19,789 bases of DNA from JAOACQ01 sp049968515 (GTDB lineage: Bacteria > Spirochaetota > Brevinematia > Brevinematales > JAOACQ01), in NCBI GenBank assembly GCA_049968515.1, contig JBMFQR010000035.1:1-19789 (forward strand), written 5' to 3'. The notes beneath the pieces are model-generated. The model made no database searches. It was not told where the DNA came from and was given only the letters and a program-made list of their open reading frames with translations. The position numbers were made by a program, and so were the translations under genes. This document shows positions 8,101 to 15,574 of the stretch, in pieces (the stretch's first letter is position 1; each line of letters starts with the position of its first letter).

Positions 8101-9882
8101 TTAATACCTTCCTCTCGGTGTATATTGAGTATGAAGTAGCTCGTGTGCCTTGTGGCTATTTGGCTCACCTAAAAATTCATTATATAGCTTTACAATAGAT
8201 GGATTTATATGGGACTTTCTATATTGCAGGCTCATATCTTCTTCATATATGGCTTTTGCCCTTGCTGCACGTTTTTCCGGGGTTATAGGTAATGGCTGTC
8301 CACCACCACCAAGACAACCACCGGGGCAGGTCATTATTTCAATAAAATGGTGATCGAATTCTTTACTTTTTACCTTTTCCATAACCTTTTTTGCATTTGC
8401 TGTTCCATGGGAGACAAGTACTTTTAGTGTCACACCTTCAAGGAAACTCCACTCAGGCTTTGTCTTTTCTATCTTTATGCTTGCTTCTCTGATATTTTCA
8501 AAGCCTCTTACAGGGGTAATATTGAGGTTGGGAAATGGCACCTCTCTACCTGTTACAACCTCATAAACTGTTCTTAAAGCAGCCTCCATAACACCACCTG
8601 TAGCTGCAAAGATTGTTCCTGCTCCTGTTGAAACACCGAGGGGGTCGTCGAAATCTGAGTCTTCAAGATCTTTCAAGTCAATGCCAGCCTGCTTAATCAT
8701 AGCTGCAAGCTCACGTGTTGTTAAGACATAATCAACATCCTGAAATCCACTGTCTGCCATTTCTGGCCTTATTGCCTCAAACTTCTTTGCTGTACACGGC
8801 ATTACAGAAACACTCACTATATTTTCTGGCTTTATACCAACCTTGTTTGCCCAATATGTTTTTAGTATTGCACCAAACATTTGCTGTGGTGACTTACAGG
8901 TCGAAAGATTTGGCAATAGATCCGGGAAGAAGTGTTCCTGAAACTTTATCCATCCGGGTGAACAAGATGTCATCATTGGTAAGGCCACATCTTCTTTGTC
9001 TACAAGCTTCTTTTTCAGTCTATTGAGTAGTTCATATCCCTCTTCCACAATTGTGAGATCTGCGGCAAACTGGGTGTCAAAAACATAGTCGAATCCCATC
9101 AGGCGAAGTGCGGTAACCATCTTTTTTGTTACACGACTTCCGGGCGGATAGCCAAATTCCTCTCCTAAAGCTGCACGAATTGCAGGGGCTGTTTGTATTA
9201 CCACAACTTTGTCTGGATTATCTATAGCTTTCCAGACATCTTCAATGAAATATTTTTCATATAGTGCTCCAGTCGGGCAATGTGCAACGCATTGTCCACA
9301 GTTGATACATACGACATCAGCAAGTGGATAATTAAAAGCAGAACCAACTATTGTGCTATCACCTTTAAAGAGGTTTGCAATGGCATAAACTCCCTGCAGC
9401 TCGCCGCATGCTCTTATACATCGTTGACAGAGCACACATTTATTGTTGTCCCTGACAAGCACAGGTGAAGAAAAGTCCTGTTTTATAGTTCTTTCTCTTT
9501 TTTCTTTCCATCTTAAATCTGTAAGACCATAAAGATTTGCAAGATCCTGAAGCTCACACTTCAGGTTTTTATGACATGTGGTACAATCAGTATAATGGTT
9601 GGCAAGGAGTAATTCTACAACTGTTTTTCTTGCCCGTCTTATCTTCTCGCTTGAGGTTGAAATCTTCATCCCATCAGCTAATGGAGTGGCACAGGAAGGC
9701 TGAAGGGTTTTATAGCCCTCAACCTCTACAACACATATTCTACAGATTCCCTTTGTACTGAGGTCCGGGTGATAACACAGAGTGGGTACAAATATATTTT
9801 CCTTCTTGCATAAATCCAGTATCGTCATATCTGTTGTAGCTTCATATTCTTTACCGTTTACAAACACATTTATCTTTTCCAT
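8101..9882 (-). CDS. hndD: NAD(P)-linked [FeFe] hydrogenase catalytic subunit
   Basis: Catalytic subunit (HndD/HydA type) of a soluble [FeFe] hydrogenase, 593 residues. In order: plant-type [2Fe-2S] domain (Cys36, 47, 50, 64), the His-Cys3 [4Fe-4S] site (His96, Cys100, 103, 109), two ferredoxin clusters (Cys149/152/155/159 and Cys192/195/198/202), and the H-cluster domain with TSCSPGW (Cys307), MPCTAKKFEA (Cys363) and MTCPGGCLGGGGQ (Cys519, 523). The residue after Cys307 is Ser308 where well-studied enzymes such as CpI have a proton-relay Cys. The small-subunit-like tail is fused, as usual, and the extra C-terminal [2Fe-2S] domain of some HydA proteins is absent. The start chosen (9882) has AAGGAGAG before it; an open extension of 30 codons overlaps the upstream gene and lacks family similarity. 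It ends the operon; no HydE, HydF or HydG maturase is nearby. Confidence 0.95.
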   Translation of the reverse strand: MEKINVFVNGKEYEATTDMTILDLCKKENIFVPTLCYHPDLSTKGICRICVVEVEGYKTLQPSCATPLADGMKISTSSEKIRRARKTVVELLLANHYTDCTTCHKNLKCELQDLANLYGLTDLRWKEKRERTIKQDFSSPVLVRDNNKCVLCQRCIRACGELQGVYAIANLFKGDSTIVGSAFNYPLADVVCINCGQCVAHCPTGALYEKYFIEDVWKAIDNPDKVVVIQTAPAIRAALGEEFGYPPGSRVTKKMVTALRLMGFDYVFDTQFAADLTIVEEGYELLNRLKKKLVDKEDVALPMMTSCSPGWIKFQEHFFPDLLPNLSTCKSPQQMFGAILKTYWANKVGIKPENIVSVSVMPCTAKKFEAIRPEMADSGFQDVDYVLTTRELAAMIKQAGIDLKDLEDSDFDDPLGVSTGAGTIFAATGGVMEAALRTVYEVVTGREVPFPNLNITPVRGFENIREASIKIEKTKPEWSFLEGVTLKVLVSHGTANAKKVMEKVKSKEFDHHFIEIMTCPGGCLGGGGQPLPITPEKRAARAKAIYEEDMSLQYRKSHINPSIVKLYNEFLGEPNSHKAHELLHTQYTPRGRY

Positions 9883-9884
9883 TT

Positions 9885-11066
9885 TTACTCTCCTTTGTAT
9901 GAAATAATTTCGTCTCTGAACTTCGAAATTATAGTACGAAACGAGTTCGGAACCGACTGTCCAAAGCCACATTTTGAAGCAAGGCTCATAGTTTCAGATA
10001 GAGATAGAAGATCGCTTATTGTTTTTGAAGAGCCTTCACCGTTTTCAAATTTCTGAATACCTTCAAGCATTCTTGAACAACCCTCCCTGCATGGTGTACA
10101 TTGCCCGCAGGATTCCTGCTGGAAAAACTCAACAAAGTTTTTTAATACCTTGAACATATTTCTTGATTTATTGAAGATAATTATTGAGCCTCCAGTGGGT
10201 ATTCCTTCAAAGCAGAGAGGTTTGTCAAAGTCTTCTTTGCTTGCACAGTATCCTGAAGCTCCTCCAATCTGAACAGCCTTTGTGTCTATATCAGCTCCTA
10301 CTTCTTTTAGCAGTTCTTTTATTGTTATTCCAAATTCAAACTCATATATTCCAGGTTTTTTGCAATCCCCCGAAACAGAAAAAAGCTTTGATCCTGTAGA
10401 TTTAGGTGTACCAAGACGTTGGAACCATTCTGCCCCATTAAGGATAATGTGAGGAACTAAAGAAAGTGTTTCAACATTGTTTACTACAGTTGGTTTGTCA
10501 AGGAAGCCTTTTTCTGTTGGGTATGGAGGCTTATTTCTTGGCTCGCCCCTATAACCTTCAAGCGATTCTATCAAAGCGGTTTCCTCACCACAAACATATG
10601 CTCCACCACCGAGACGTATGTTAAGCTCAAAGCAGAATCCTTTTCTGTCGCATATATTTTCACCGAGTAGCTTTTTATCTTTAAGATTTTCTATTGTTTT
10701 CAAAAGAGTTGGCAGAAGATATTTGTATTCTCCACGAAGATATATATATCCCTTTTCTGCTCCTATTGCATAGGCACCTATAAGCATTCCTTCAATTACC
10801 TTTGCAGCCTGCTTTTCCAAAATGAGCTTGTCTTTAAATGTACCAGGCTCACCTTCATCGGCATTGCAGACAAAATATTTTGGGAAATCCTTTGACTTTG
10901 CTGCCATTTCCCATTTCAAACCGGTGGGAAAACCAGCTCCACCACGTCCTCTAAGGTTGGATTTCTTTATAACATCTATCACTTCTTGTGGCTTCATTTC
11001 AAATATCTTTCTTAATGCACTTCCAGTTTCAATATCTGAAAAGACAACTTCTATCTTTTTAGCCAT
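9885..11066 (-). CDS. hndC: NuoF-like flavoprotein subunit of hydrogenase
   Basis: NADH-binding, FMN-carrying subunit (HndC/HydB/NuoF family), 393 residues, passing electrons between NAD(P)H and the [FeFe] subunit. It shows the glycine-rich NAD site GRGGAGFPTG (40-49), the FMN site NADEGEPGTF (68-77), GGGAYVCGEETALIESLEG (153-171) and the [4Fe-4S] ligands Cys320, 323, 326 in SCGQCTPC with Cys366 as fourth. It is short for an HydB: the N-terminal thioredoxin-like [2Fe-2S] domain and the C-terminal double [4Fe-4S] ferredoxin domain known from bifurcating enzymes are both missing. This is not a gene break, since the NuoE-like stop lies just upstream and the stop codon here is two bases before hndD. 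AGAGGAGGT precedes the ATG. Confidence 0.94.
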   Translation of the reverse strand: MAKKIEVVFSDIETGSALRKIFEMKPQEVIDVIKKSNLRGRGGAGFPTGLKWEMAAKSKDFPKYFVCNADEGEPGTFKDKLILEKQAAKVIEGMLIGAYAIGAEKGYIYLRGEYKYLLPTLLKTIENLKDKKLLGENICDRKGFCFELNIRLGGGAYVCGEETALIESLEGYRGEPRNKPPYPTEKGFLDKPTVVNNVETLSLVPHIILNGAEWFQRLGTPKSTGSKLFSVSGDCKKPGIYEFEFGITIKELLKEVGADIDTKAVQIGGASGYCASKEDFDKPLCFEGIPTGGSIIIFNKSRNMFKVLKNFVEFFQQESCGQCTPCREGCSRMLEGIQKFENGEGSSKTISDLLSLSETMSLASKCGFGQSVPNSFRTIISKFRDEIISYKGE

Positions 11067-11080
11067 TTTTACCTCCTCTT

Positions 11081-11545
11081 TTATTGATAACTGCGGACTA
11101 TATCAACTGCTCTTGAAGGAGTCAGATTTGCATAGAGGTCATTATTTATCATCATTGCGGGTCCCTTGTCACACATTCCCATGCAGTTGGCATAGTCTAA
11201 GGTATATTTCTTGTCTGGAGTTGTTTCTCCCATCTTTATACCGAGTTCTGCCTCAAGTGCCCTCTGAATTTCTTCTTTTCCTCTGAGTTCACAGGAAATT
11301 GTCCTGCATAGCCTGATAACATATTTCCCCTTTGGTTTTATGTTAAGAAAGTGGTAGAATGATGCCACTGAAAAAACTTCTGTCTGTGAAAGCTCAAAAA
11401 CCTTTGCCACCTCGTTTACTATCTCTTCACTTAGATATGAATATTCATCCTGTAGCTCCTGTAAAACTGGCAAAAGAGCACTCCTTGCCTTTCCATATTT
11501 AGAAAGGAGTTTATTTAGTTTATTGACAAGCGCCTCTCTAATCAT
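11081..11545 (-). CDS. hndA: NuoE-like [2Fe-2S] subunit of hydrogenase
   Basis: Small thioredoxin-fold [2Fe-2S] subunit (HndA/HydC/NuoE family), 154 residues, normal for the family. An N-terminal helical bundle (1-70, with FYHFLNIKPKGKY leading into the fold) is followed by ligands Cys80 and Cys85 (LCRTISC) and Cys121 and Cys125 (NCMGMCDKGPA). It is the first gene of the operon, transcribed leftward from the promoter at 11629-11601, with AGGGAGGTAA before the ATG. The next gene begins 14 bases after its stop. No separate hndB-like gene is present, so the operon is three genes: NuoE-like, NuoF-like and the catalytic subunit. Gene symbols follow the Desulfovibrio hnd scheme; hydC would be equivalent. 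Confidence 0.93.
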   Translation of the reverse strand: MIREALVNKLNKLLSKYGKARSALLPVLQELQDEYSYLSEEIVNEVAKVFELSQTEVFSVASFYHFLNIKPKGKYVIRLCRTISCELRGKEEIQRALEAELGIKMGETTPDKKYTLDYANCMGMCDKGPAMMINNDLYANLTPSRAVDIVRSYQ

Positions 11546-11600
11546 AAGTTACCTCCCTGAAATTTAAAATCAAAAAATTATATTAAATTTATATTAATAA

Positions 11601-11629
11601 ATTCTAATATAACTAATAGTAATTGTCAA
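11601..11629 (-). promoter_or_regulatory. Sigma70 promoter of the hydrogenase operon
   Basis: Read on the minus strand, a perfect TTGACA (11629-11624) is followed after exactly 17 bases by TAGAAT (11606-11601). The predicted transcript starts near 11594 and has a leader of about 50 nt before the hndA ATG at 11545. The surrounding DNA is very AT-rich. Confidence 0.7.
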
Positions 11630-11658
11630 AAAAAGTATGTGAAAAGGTTTATTCATTG

Positions 11659-11671
11659 ACCTGTATCAGGT
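11659..11671. promoter_or_regulatory. Short palindrome upstream of hydrogenase promoter
   Basis: ACCTG-TAT-CAGGT is a perfect 5-base inverted repeat centred about 36 bases upstream of the hndA -35 box. It could be an operator for a regulator of the hydrogenase operon. On the plus strand it is followed by AATAATTTTTT, but no + strand gene ends here, so a terminator is less likely. It does not match a Rex or FNR site that I know. Function is inferred from position only. Confidence 0.3.
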
Positions 11672-11698
11672 AATAATTTTTTATATACAATTCATAAT

Positions 11699-11727
11699 AG
11701 ATAATGTAGGGTCTGGAATATTGTCAA
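11699..11727 (-). promoter_or_regulatory. Possible second upstream promoter for hydrogenase operon
   Basis: On the minus strand a second TTGACA (11727-11722) lies just past the radical SAM stop codon. After 17 bases comes TTATCT (11704-11699), a mediocre -10. If used, its transcript would carry the palindrome at 11659-11671 in the leader. In such AT-rich DNA a chance match is quite possible. Confidence 0.3.
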
Positions 11728-11733
11728 ATGTGG

Positions 11734-12702
11734 TTAAATTTTTCTATTTAGACAATAAAAGATATCGTTATTTCCATTTTTATGGACTATCTTTGGTACT
11801 ATTCTATTTTCATGCAAAAGAACATCAATATATTTTGATATTTCTTTCTCTGATATTCCAAGAACCTCAGAAATGTCCTCTATTTTTGCAGGCCTTCTCT
11901 CAACAATCTCAAGAATTGTGCTTTCTATGTCCTTCCTGTAATGTCTTATTTCATCTCTGTGTTTAAATTTTGAAATTATTTCAATATTTGGAAGGTCAAG
12001 CCTTTCTTTTACCATTTCAAGCGTTTCTTTTGAGGCTGGTTTTACCCAGCTTTCAGTGCCCGGTCTGTCGAGTGTATTGAGTTGGATCTTATCGGGATTG
12101 ATAAGTATACAAGCCTCTCTGAGAGAGGAGATGCTCTTTTCATCTGTGTTTATCCCCTCAACAATAAAGACCTCAAGCCACATCTTCTTTTCATTGGAAA
12201 TGGATTTTAATTCTTTATTCAGGAGTGCAATTCCTTCAATGATCTTCTCAAGTTTTAAAGAATGAAAGGGTCTATTTATATGTTTGAAAGCCTTTTCAGT
12301 GGCTGCATCAAGAGATGGTAATACTAAATCGACAGGGTAAAGGTCTTTTCTGACCTCAGGGATGTAAAGCAAACTTGAGTTTGTAAGAACCGCAAGTTTT
12401 ATCAGGGGGTACCTATTTTTCAATTCTTCAAGAAGAAGACCAAGTCTTAAGTGTAATGTGGGTTCTCCTGAACCTGATATTGTTATGAAATCAGGTGGGG
12501 GATTTCTGGATAAGTAATCCTCTATTTCCTCAAGCACAATCTCAATGGGTAAAAAATCTTTTCTTTCTATTGTAAGTTCCGTATTTTTTCCACACTCACA
12601 GTATATGCAGTTGAATGAGCATACTTTATATGGAATTATGTCAATTCCAAGTGAAATTCCGAGTCTTCTTGAAGGTACGGGGCCGTAAATAGTTCTATAC
12701 AT
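11734..12702 (-). CDS. Radical SAM protein with C-terminal winged helix
   Basis: Radical SAM enzyme of 322 residues, substrate unknown. The N-terminus GPVPSRRLGISLGID (7-21) and the cluster motif CSFNCIYC (Cys28, 32, 35; CxxxCxxC) match a broadly distributed COG0731-type family. SAM-binding features follow: TISGSGEPTL (glycine-rich GEP motif) and a strand-helix series typical of a partial TIM barrel. The last 65 residues or so (about 256-322) resemble a winged helix-turn-helix (IEDISEVLGISEKEISKYID), suggesting nucleic-acid contact or regulation. The start is five bases after the fliY stop, and the best ribosome site, AAGGT, lies inside the fliY end, so coupling to fliY is likely. It is neither a HydE/HydG maturase nor a flagellar protein by sequence. 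A tRNA-modification role is only a guess. Confidence 0.85.
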   Translation of the reverse strand: MYRTIYGPVPSRRLGISLGIDIIPYKVCSFNCIYCECGKNTELTIERKDFLPIEIVLEEIEDYLSRNPPPDFITISGSGEPTLHLRLGLLLEELKNRYPLIKLAVLTNSSLLYIPEVRKDLYPVDLVLPSLDAATEKAFKHINRPFHSLKLEKIIEGIALLNKELKSISNEKKMWLEVFIVEGINTDEKSISSLREACILINPDKIQLNTLDRPGTESWVKPASKETLEMVKERLDLPNIEIISKFKHRDEIRHYRKDIESTILEIVERRPAKIEDISEVLGISEKEISKYIDVLLHENRIVPKIVHKNGNNDIFYCLNRKI

Positions 12703-12707
12703 AGATG

Positions 12708-13778
12708 TTAGATCTTACCTTCACTGCCTTCAAAGATTCTCTCCATTGGAGTGACTATTTTGGTGACTCTGACAGCAAAGTTTTCATCGATTACAACCAC
12801 TTCTCCCTGAGCTATGAGTTTATCATTTACAAGGATGTCCACAGGTTCGCCGGCAAGCTTGTTTAGTTCAATGATAGAGCCTTCACCGAGCCCTAATATT
12901 TCTTTAATGGTCATTTCGGTTCTTCCGAGCTCTACAGTAACCCTCATAGGGACATCAAGTAAAAGAGCAATATTGCCCATTCCTTCTGATGCTACTCCCA
13001 TTTGAAGGGGCTCGAAGGCGACGCTTTTTACTGGGACACCTGTCTGTTGAACAGCAGGCCCGGTAAATTGTGCAGTTGTTGCTGATTTTACTGCATTGAT
13101 CTGATTGGATATATTTCTTGCCATTCCAATAGGTATAAGTGATGTAAATTTCAAATTTCCTTTGTCCTGAAGATTGAAAAGGTTGTTCAATCTTGCAAAG
13201 AATTGCCCTCCACTTAATGTCAATGCAGAGGCATCCTGTAAAATATCTACATTTGGAATCCCCGGTGTGACCTGCTTTCCAATCTTTTCTGAGATGACAG
13301 TCACCATAGAGCCCGTCATCTGGGTTATCACTTCTGAGAAAGTATTTTTAACAAGATCGGTTAGCTCGGTATTGTCTTCCTGACCTATGAGAACATTGGC
13401 AATTGAAAGGACACTTTTTTCAGGAATAACAAAAGTCCACTCTCCATTTACCCCACCCGTTAAAGAAACCTTTGCAACAAGTATCTTGCCTTTCAAGTCC
13501 TTTCTTATTGTATCAAGCGAGGCTGTATCGACAAAGGGGGAACCAAAAGTGCAGTTAAGGCTTGTCAGAGTTGAAATAACATTGGCTTCTGCCTGACCGA
13601 TGTCGCGTAAGATTTCACCAATATTTGCCTTTTCACTATCCGTCAGTGTCTCGGCAGAAACGGTCTTCGTCGCACCAAAACCCCCCATTGAAGCATCGCC
13701 AAGACTTTCTGTCATCAATTCGTCAGTACCCTGTAATAATGCATCTATTTCATCTTGAGAAAGAGTTCCATCACTCAT
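12708..13778 (-). CDS. fliY: Flagellar motor switch protein FliY (CheC-FliN type)
   Basis: Component of the flagellar C-ring switch complex, 356 residues. The N-terminus LSQDEIDALLQG (6-17) resembles the CheY-P-binding peptide shared with FliM. A CheC-like region follows (about 45-225), then a low-complexity linker (230-265) and a C-terminal FliN/SpoA domain (about 270-345, LLLDVPMRVTVELGRTEM onward). In active CheC-type phosphatases two E-x-x-N motifs bear the catalytic Asn. Here the aligned sites read E55-I-L-R58 and E149-V-I-T152, so both Asn appear lost; this domain may be structural only. The gene has its own sigma28-like promoter at 13865-13839 and AGGAGG before the ATG. The SpoA domain and neighbours make the identity firm; phosphatase activity is doubtful. 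Confidence 0.93.
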   Translation of the reverse strand: MSDGTLSQDEIDALLQGTDELMTESLGDASMGGFGATKTVSAETLTDSEKANIGEILRDIGQAEANVISTLTSLNCTFGSPFVDTASLDTIRKDLKGKILVAKVSLTGGVNGEWTFVIPEKSVLSIANVLIGQEDNTELTDLVKNTFSEVITQMTGSMVTVISEKIGKQVTPGIPNVDILQDASALTLSGGQFFARLNNLFNLQDKGNLKFTSLIPIGMARNISNQINAVKSATTAQFTGPAVQQTGVPVKSVAFEPLQMGVASEGMGNIALLLDVPMRVTVELGRTEMTIKEILGLGEGSIIELNKLAGEPVDILVNDKLIAQGEVVVIDENFAVRVTKIVTPMERIFEGSEGKI

Positions 13779-13838
13779 AGTTTCCTCCTGCTTTAAATTA
13801 GGCTCCTTGAAAAGCCCTTGTTTGTCACATTACTAACT

Positions 13839-13865
13839 TTATCGGATGAACAAGCTTTATTTTTA
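13839..13865 (-). promoter_or_regulatory. Sigma28 (FliA)-type promoter of fliY
   Basis: On the minus strand TAAAAATA (13865-13858), an 11-base spacer and TCCGATAA (13846-13839) fit the sigma28 consensus TAAAGTTT-N11-GCCGATAA. All of CCGATAA and the TAAA core match. It lies in the 93-base gap between the fliM stop and fliY, beginning seven bases after fliM, and predicts a start near 13831. The leader of about 50 nt carries the strong AGGAGG site. Confidence 0.7.
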
Positions 13866-13871
13866 GCAAAT

Positions 13872-14918
13872 TTACTCCTGTTCTCCCATCAAAATATCCT
13901 GCAGCATATCTTCTGTAATTGTAGATAAGACTTCCTGTACCTGCAATGCTCTTCTTTTGCCCACAACTCCCGGCTTGCCTTTGAACTTAATGCTATTTCC
14001 GATTATAATCTCTGCAAGGGATGTAGCCGGGTTATCAAGTCTTATTATATCACCCTCTTTTATCTGTGCAATGTCTCTGAATTTCAATTCAGTTTCTCCA
14101 AGCTTTGCAATTACTTCTATGGGGATGTCTTCTATCTGCTCCTTTATCAGTTCGAGGTTCTCTGTAGTGATACCTTTTCTTATACTTGAATACCAGTATT
14201 GAGCTGATAGTTTATTTATTATAGGTTCTATTGTAATATAGGGTATACAGAAATTCATCATTCCTTCCACATCCCCTACCTTTGTATCAAAGGTGGTTAA
14301 TACTACCATGCTATTTGGCGGTACTATCTGGGCAAATTGTGGGTTGGTTTCTATATTACCGAGTCTCGGTCTTAAATCAATAACATTAGCCCATGACTCC
14401 CTGAGGTTACCCAAAAGTCTTACAATTATGCCTTCTATAACAGAGAGTTCTATATCTGTCAGTTCTCTGTTTGTTTTTAGAGATTCTCCCTTACCTCCAA
14501 AAAGTCTATCAATAATTGCGAATGTTATACTTGGGTCTAATTCTATAACAGAGCTACCCTTCAGTGGATCCATATTTATGATTCCCAATGTAGTTGGGGA
14601 AGGTATGGATCTTATAAATTCTTCATAAGTAAGCTGATCTACGGAAACTACGTGGACGTGTACAAGTGTTCTTAATTGTGCAGAAAGAGATGTGGTTGTT
14701 AAACGTGCAAATGTCTCATGCATCATCTGAAGTGTTCTGATCTGGTCTTTAGAAAACTTGTCTGGTCTTCTAAAATCATAAACCTTCAGCCTTTTCTTTT
14801 CTCTTTTTACTGCTGTTGAAGGTTTCTGTGCGGCTTCAGGTGTAGCAGGAAAACTTTCTCCACTTGAAACAGCGGTTAATAATGCATCAATTTCATCTTG
14901 AGAAAGTATTTCTGTCAT
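13872..14918 (-). CDS. fliM: Flagellar motor switch protein FliM
   Basis: Rotor C-ring protein that binds phospho-CheY and sets the rotation direction; 348 residues, normal length. The N-terminal CheY-binding segment is LSQDEIDALLTAV (5-17), followed by a flexible linker to about 40. The middle domain starts with KVYDFRRPDKFSKDQIRTLQ and contains RLFGGKGES, the GGKG-type turn typical of FliM. The C-terminal SpoA domain (about 260-325) shows EVIAKLGETELKFRDIAQIK. AGAAGGTAA lies upstream of the ATG. It sits between fliL and fliY in the classical order. No defect is visible. Confidence 0.96.
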   Translation of the reverse strand: MTEILSQDEIDALLTAVSSGESFPATPEAAQKPSTAVKREKKRLKVYDFRRPDKFSKDQIRTLQMMHETFARLTTTSLSAQLRTLVHVHVVSVDQLTYEEFIRSIPSPTTLGIINMDPLKGSSVIELDPSITFAIIDRLFGGKGESLKTNRELTDIELSVIEGIIVRLLGNLRESWANVIDLRPRLGNIETNPQFAQIVPPNSMVVLTTFDTKVGDVEGMMNFCIPYITIEPIINKLSAQYWYSSIRKGITTENLELIKEQIEDIPIEVIAKLGETELKFRDIAQIKEGDIIRLDNPATSLAEIIIGNSIKFKGKPGVVGKRRALQVQEVLSTITEDMLQDILMGEQE

Positions 14919-14964
14919 ATTGAAATTACCTTCTAATTAATAATTTATAAGACATTTCGCCTTT

Positions 14965-14983
14965 ACAAAACCTTTTGTTTTGT
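14965..14983. repeat. Inverted repeat in the fliL-fliM gap
   Basis: ACAAAAC-CTTTT-GTTTTGT is a perfect 7-base inverted repeat in the 82-base gap before fliM. In the minus-strand transcript it would form a weak, A/U-rich stem without a following U run, so it is unlikely to be an intrinsic terminator. It might affect processing between the fliL and fliM messages; this is a guess from position. Confidence 0.35.
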
Positions 14984-15000
14984 TGGCCAGTTTCTATTCA

Positions 15001-15540
15001 TCAGGAAATAACAAATTCATCATAATAAATATCCTCTATCTCACCTGAAGAGAGGATGTTATTTATCTGCTTTTTTATTTCTTCTTTTAATTCTTCTTTT
15101 TCTATGGGTTCATCAATATCCTGTTTTTCCTTTGAGTTTAAGACCCTTATAATAATATCACGAATTTGCTCTATTCTCTGGGAAAGCTCCTGTGCAAGTT
15201 TTTTGTTTTTCCCATCATAAGCAAGATTAACCCTCAATCTAACAAAGTGTGCCTCGTCAATATCTGCTGTATTTATCCTGAACTCATCAAGCTTAAATAT
15301 AACAAGCGGTTGAGGCTTTGGGGCTAATTTTACAGTTTTATAGACCTCTTCGCTTTTCTTGGCAAGACTTCCCCTTATCATCAAAAAAGCCACAACTGTG
15401 GACAAAACAACTGCGATAATAATAGGGATCATATTAGAAAGCAGCCATTCAATCAATTTTCCTATCGAAAATCCCGGCTTTGGTTGTTCTTCTTGAGCAG
15501 GCGCCTCTTCTTCTACTTGGATTTCTTCAGGTTCAGGCAT
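15001..15540 (-). CDS. fliL: Flagellar basal body-associated protein FliL
   Basis: Inner-membrane protein that surrounds the flagellar stator and supports torque. The 179-residue product has an acidic, proline-rich cytoplasmic N-terminus (1-25), one membrane helix (about 35-55), and a periplasmic FliL domain beginning at PLVIFKLDEFRIN and FVRLRVNLAYDGKN. The region after it (EQIRDIIIRVLNSKEKQDI, then a charged EEL/KEEI stretch and a hydrophobic end) fits the stomatin-like fold of the family. AAGGGGT lies before the ATG, and a sigma28-like promoter is 35 bases upstream. It is first of the fliL-fliM-fliY series. Confidence 0.93.
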   Translation of the reverse strand: MPEPEEIQVEEEAPAQEEQPKPGFSIGKLIEWLLSNMIPIIIAVVLSTVVAFLMIRGSLAKKSEEVYKTVKLAPKPQPLVIFKLDEFRINTADIDEAHFVRLRVNLAYDGKNKKLAQELSQRIEQIRDIIIRVLNSKEKQDIDEPIEKEELKEEIKKQINNILSSGEIEDIYYDEFVIS

Positions 15541-15574
15541 AACAATACCCCTTTAAAAATTCTATTTTTTATTG

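Noticed and set aside
9883..9972. Longer N-terminus for hndD
   Set aside because: It overlaps the end of the NuoF-like gene in another frame, and the [2Fe-2S] domain starts normally at the ATG at 9882, which has AAGGAGAG.
12080..12095. Third CCGATAA-like box
   Set aside because: It lies inside the radical SAM coding region and has no suitable -35 or nearby gene start.
11734..12702. Radical SAM gene as a hydrogenase maturase (HydE or HydG)
   Set aside because: The GPVPSRRLG N-terminus and winged-helix tail differ from HydE and HydG, and it lies in a flagellar run with its own spacing.
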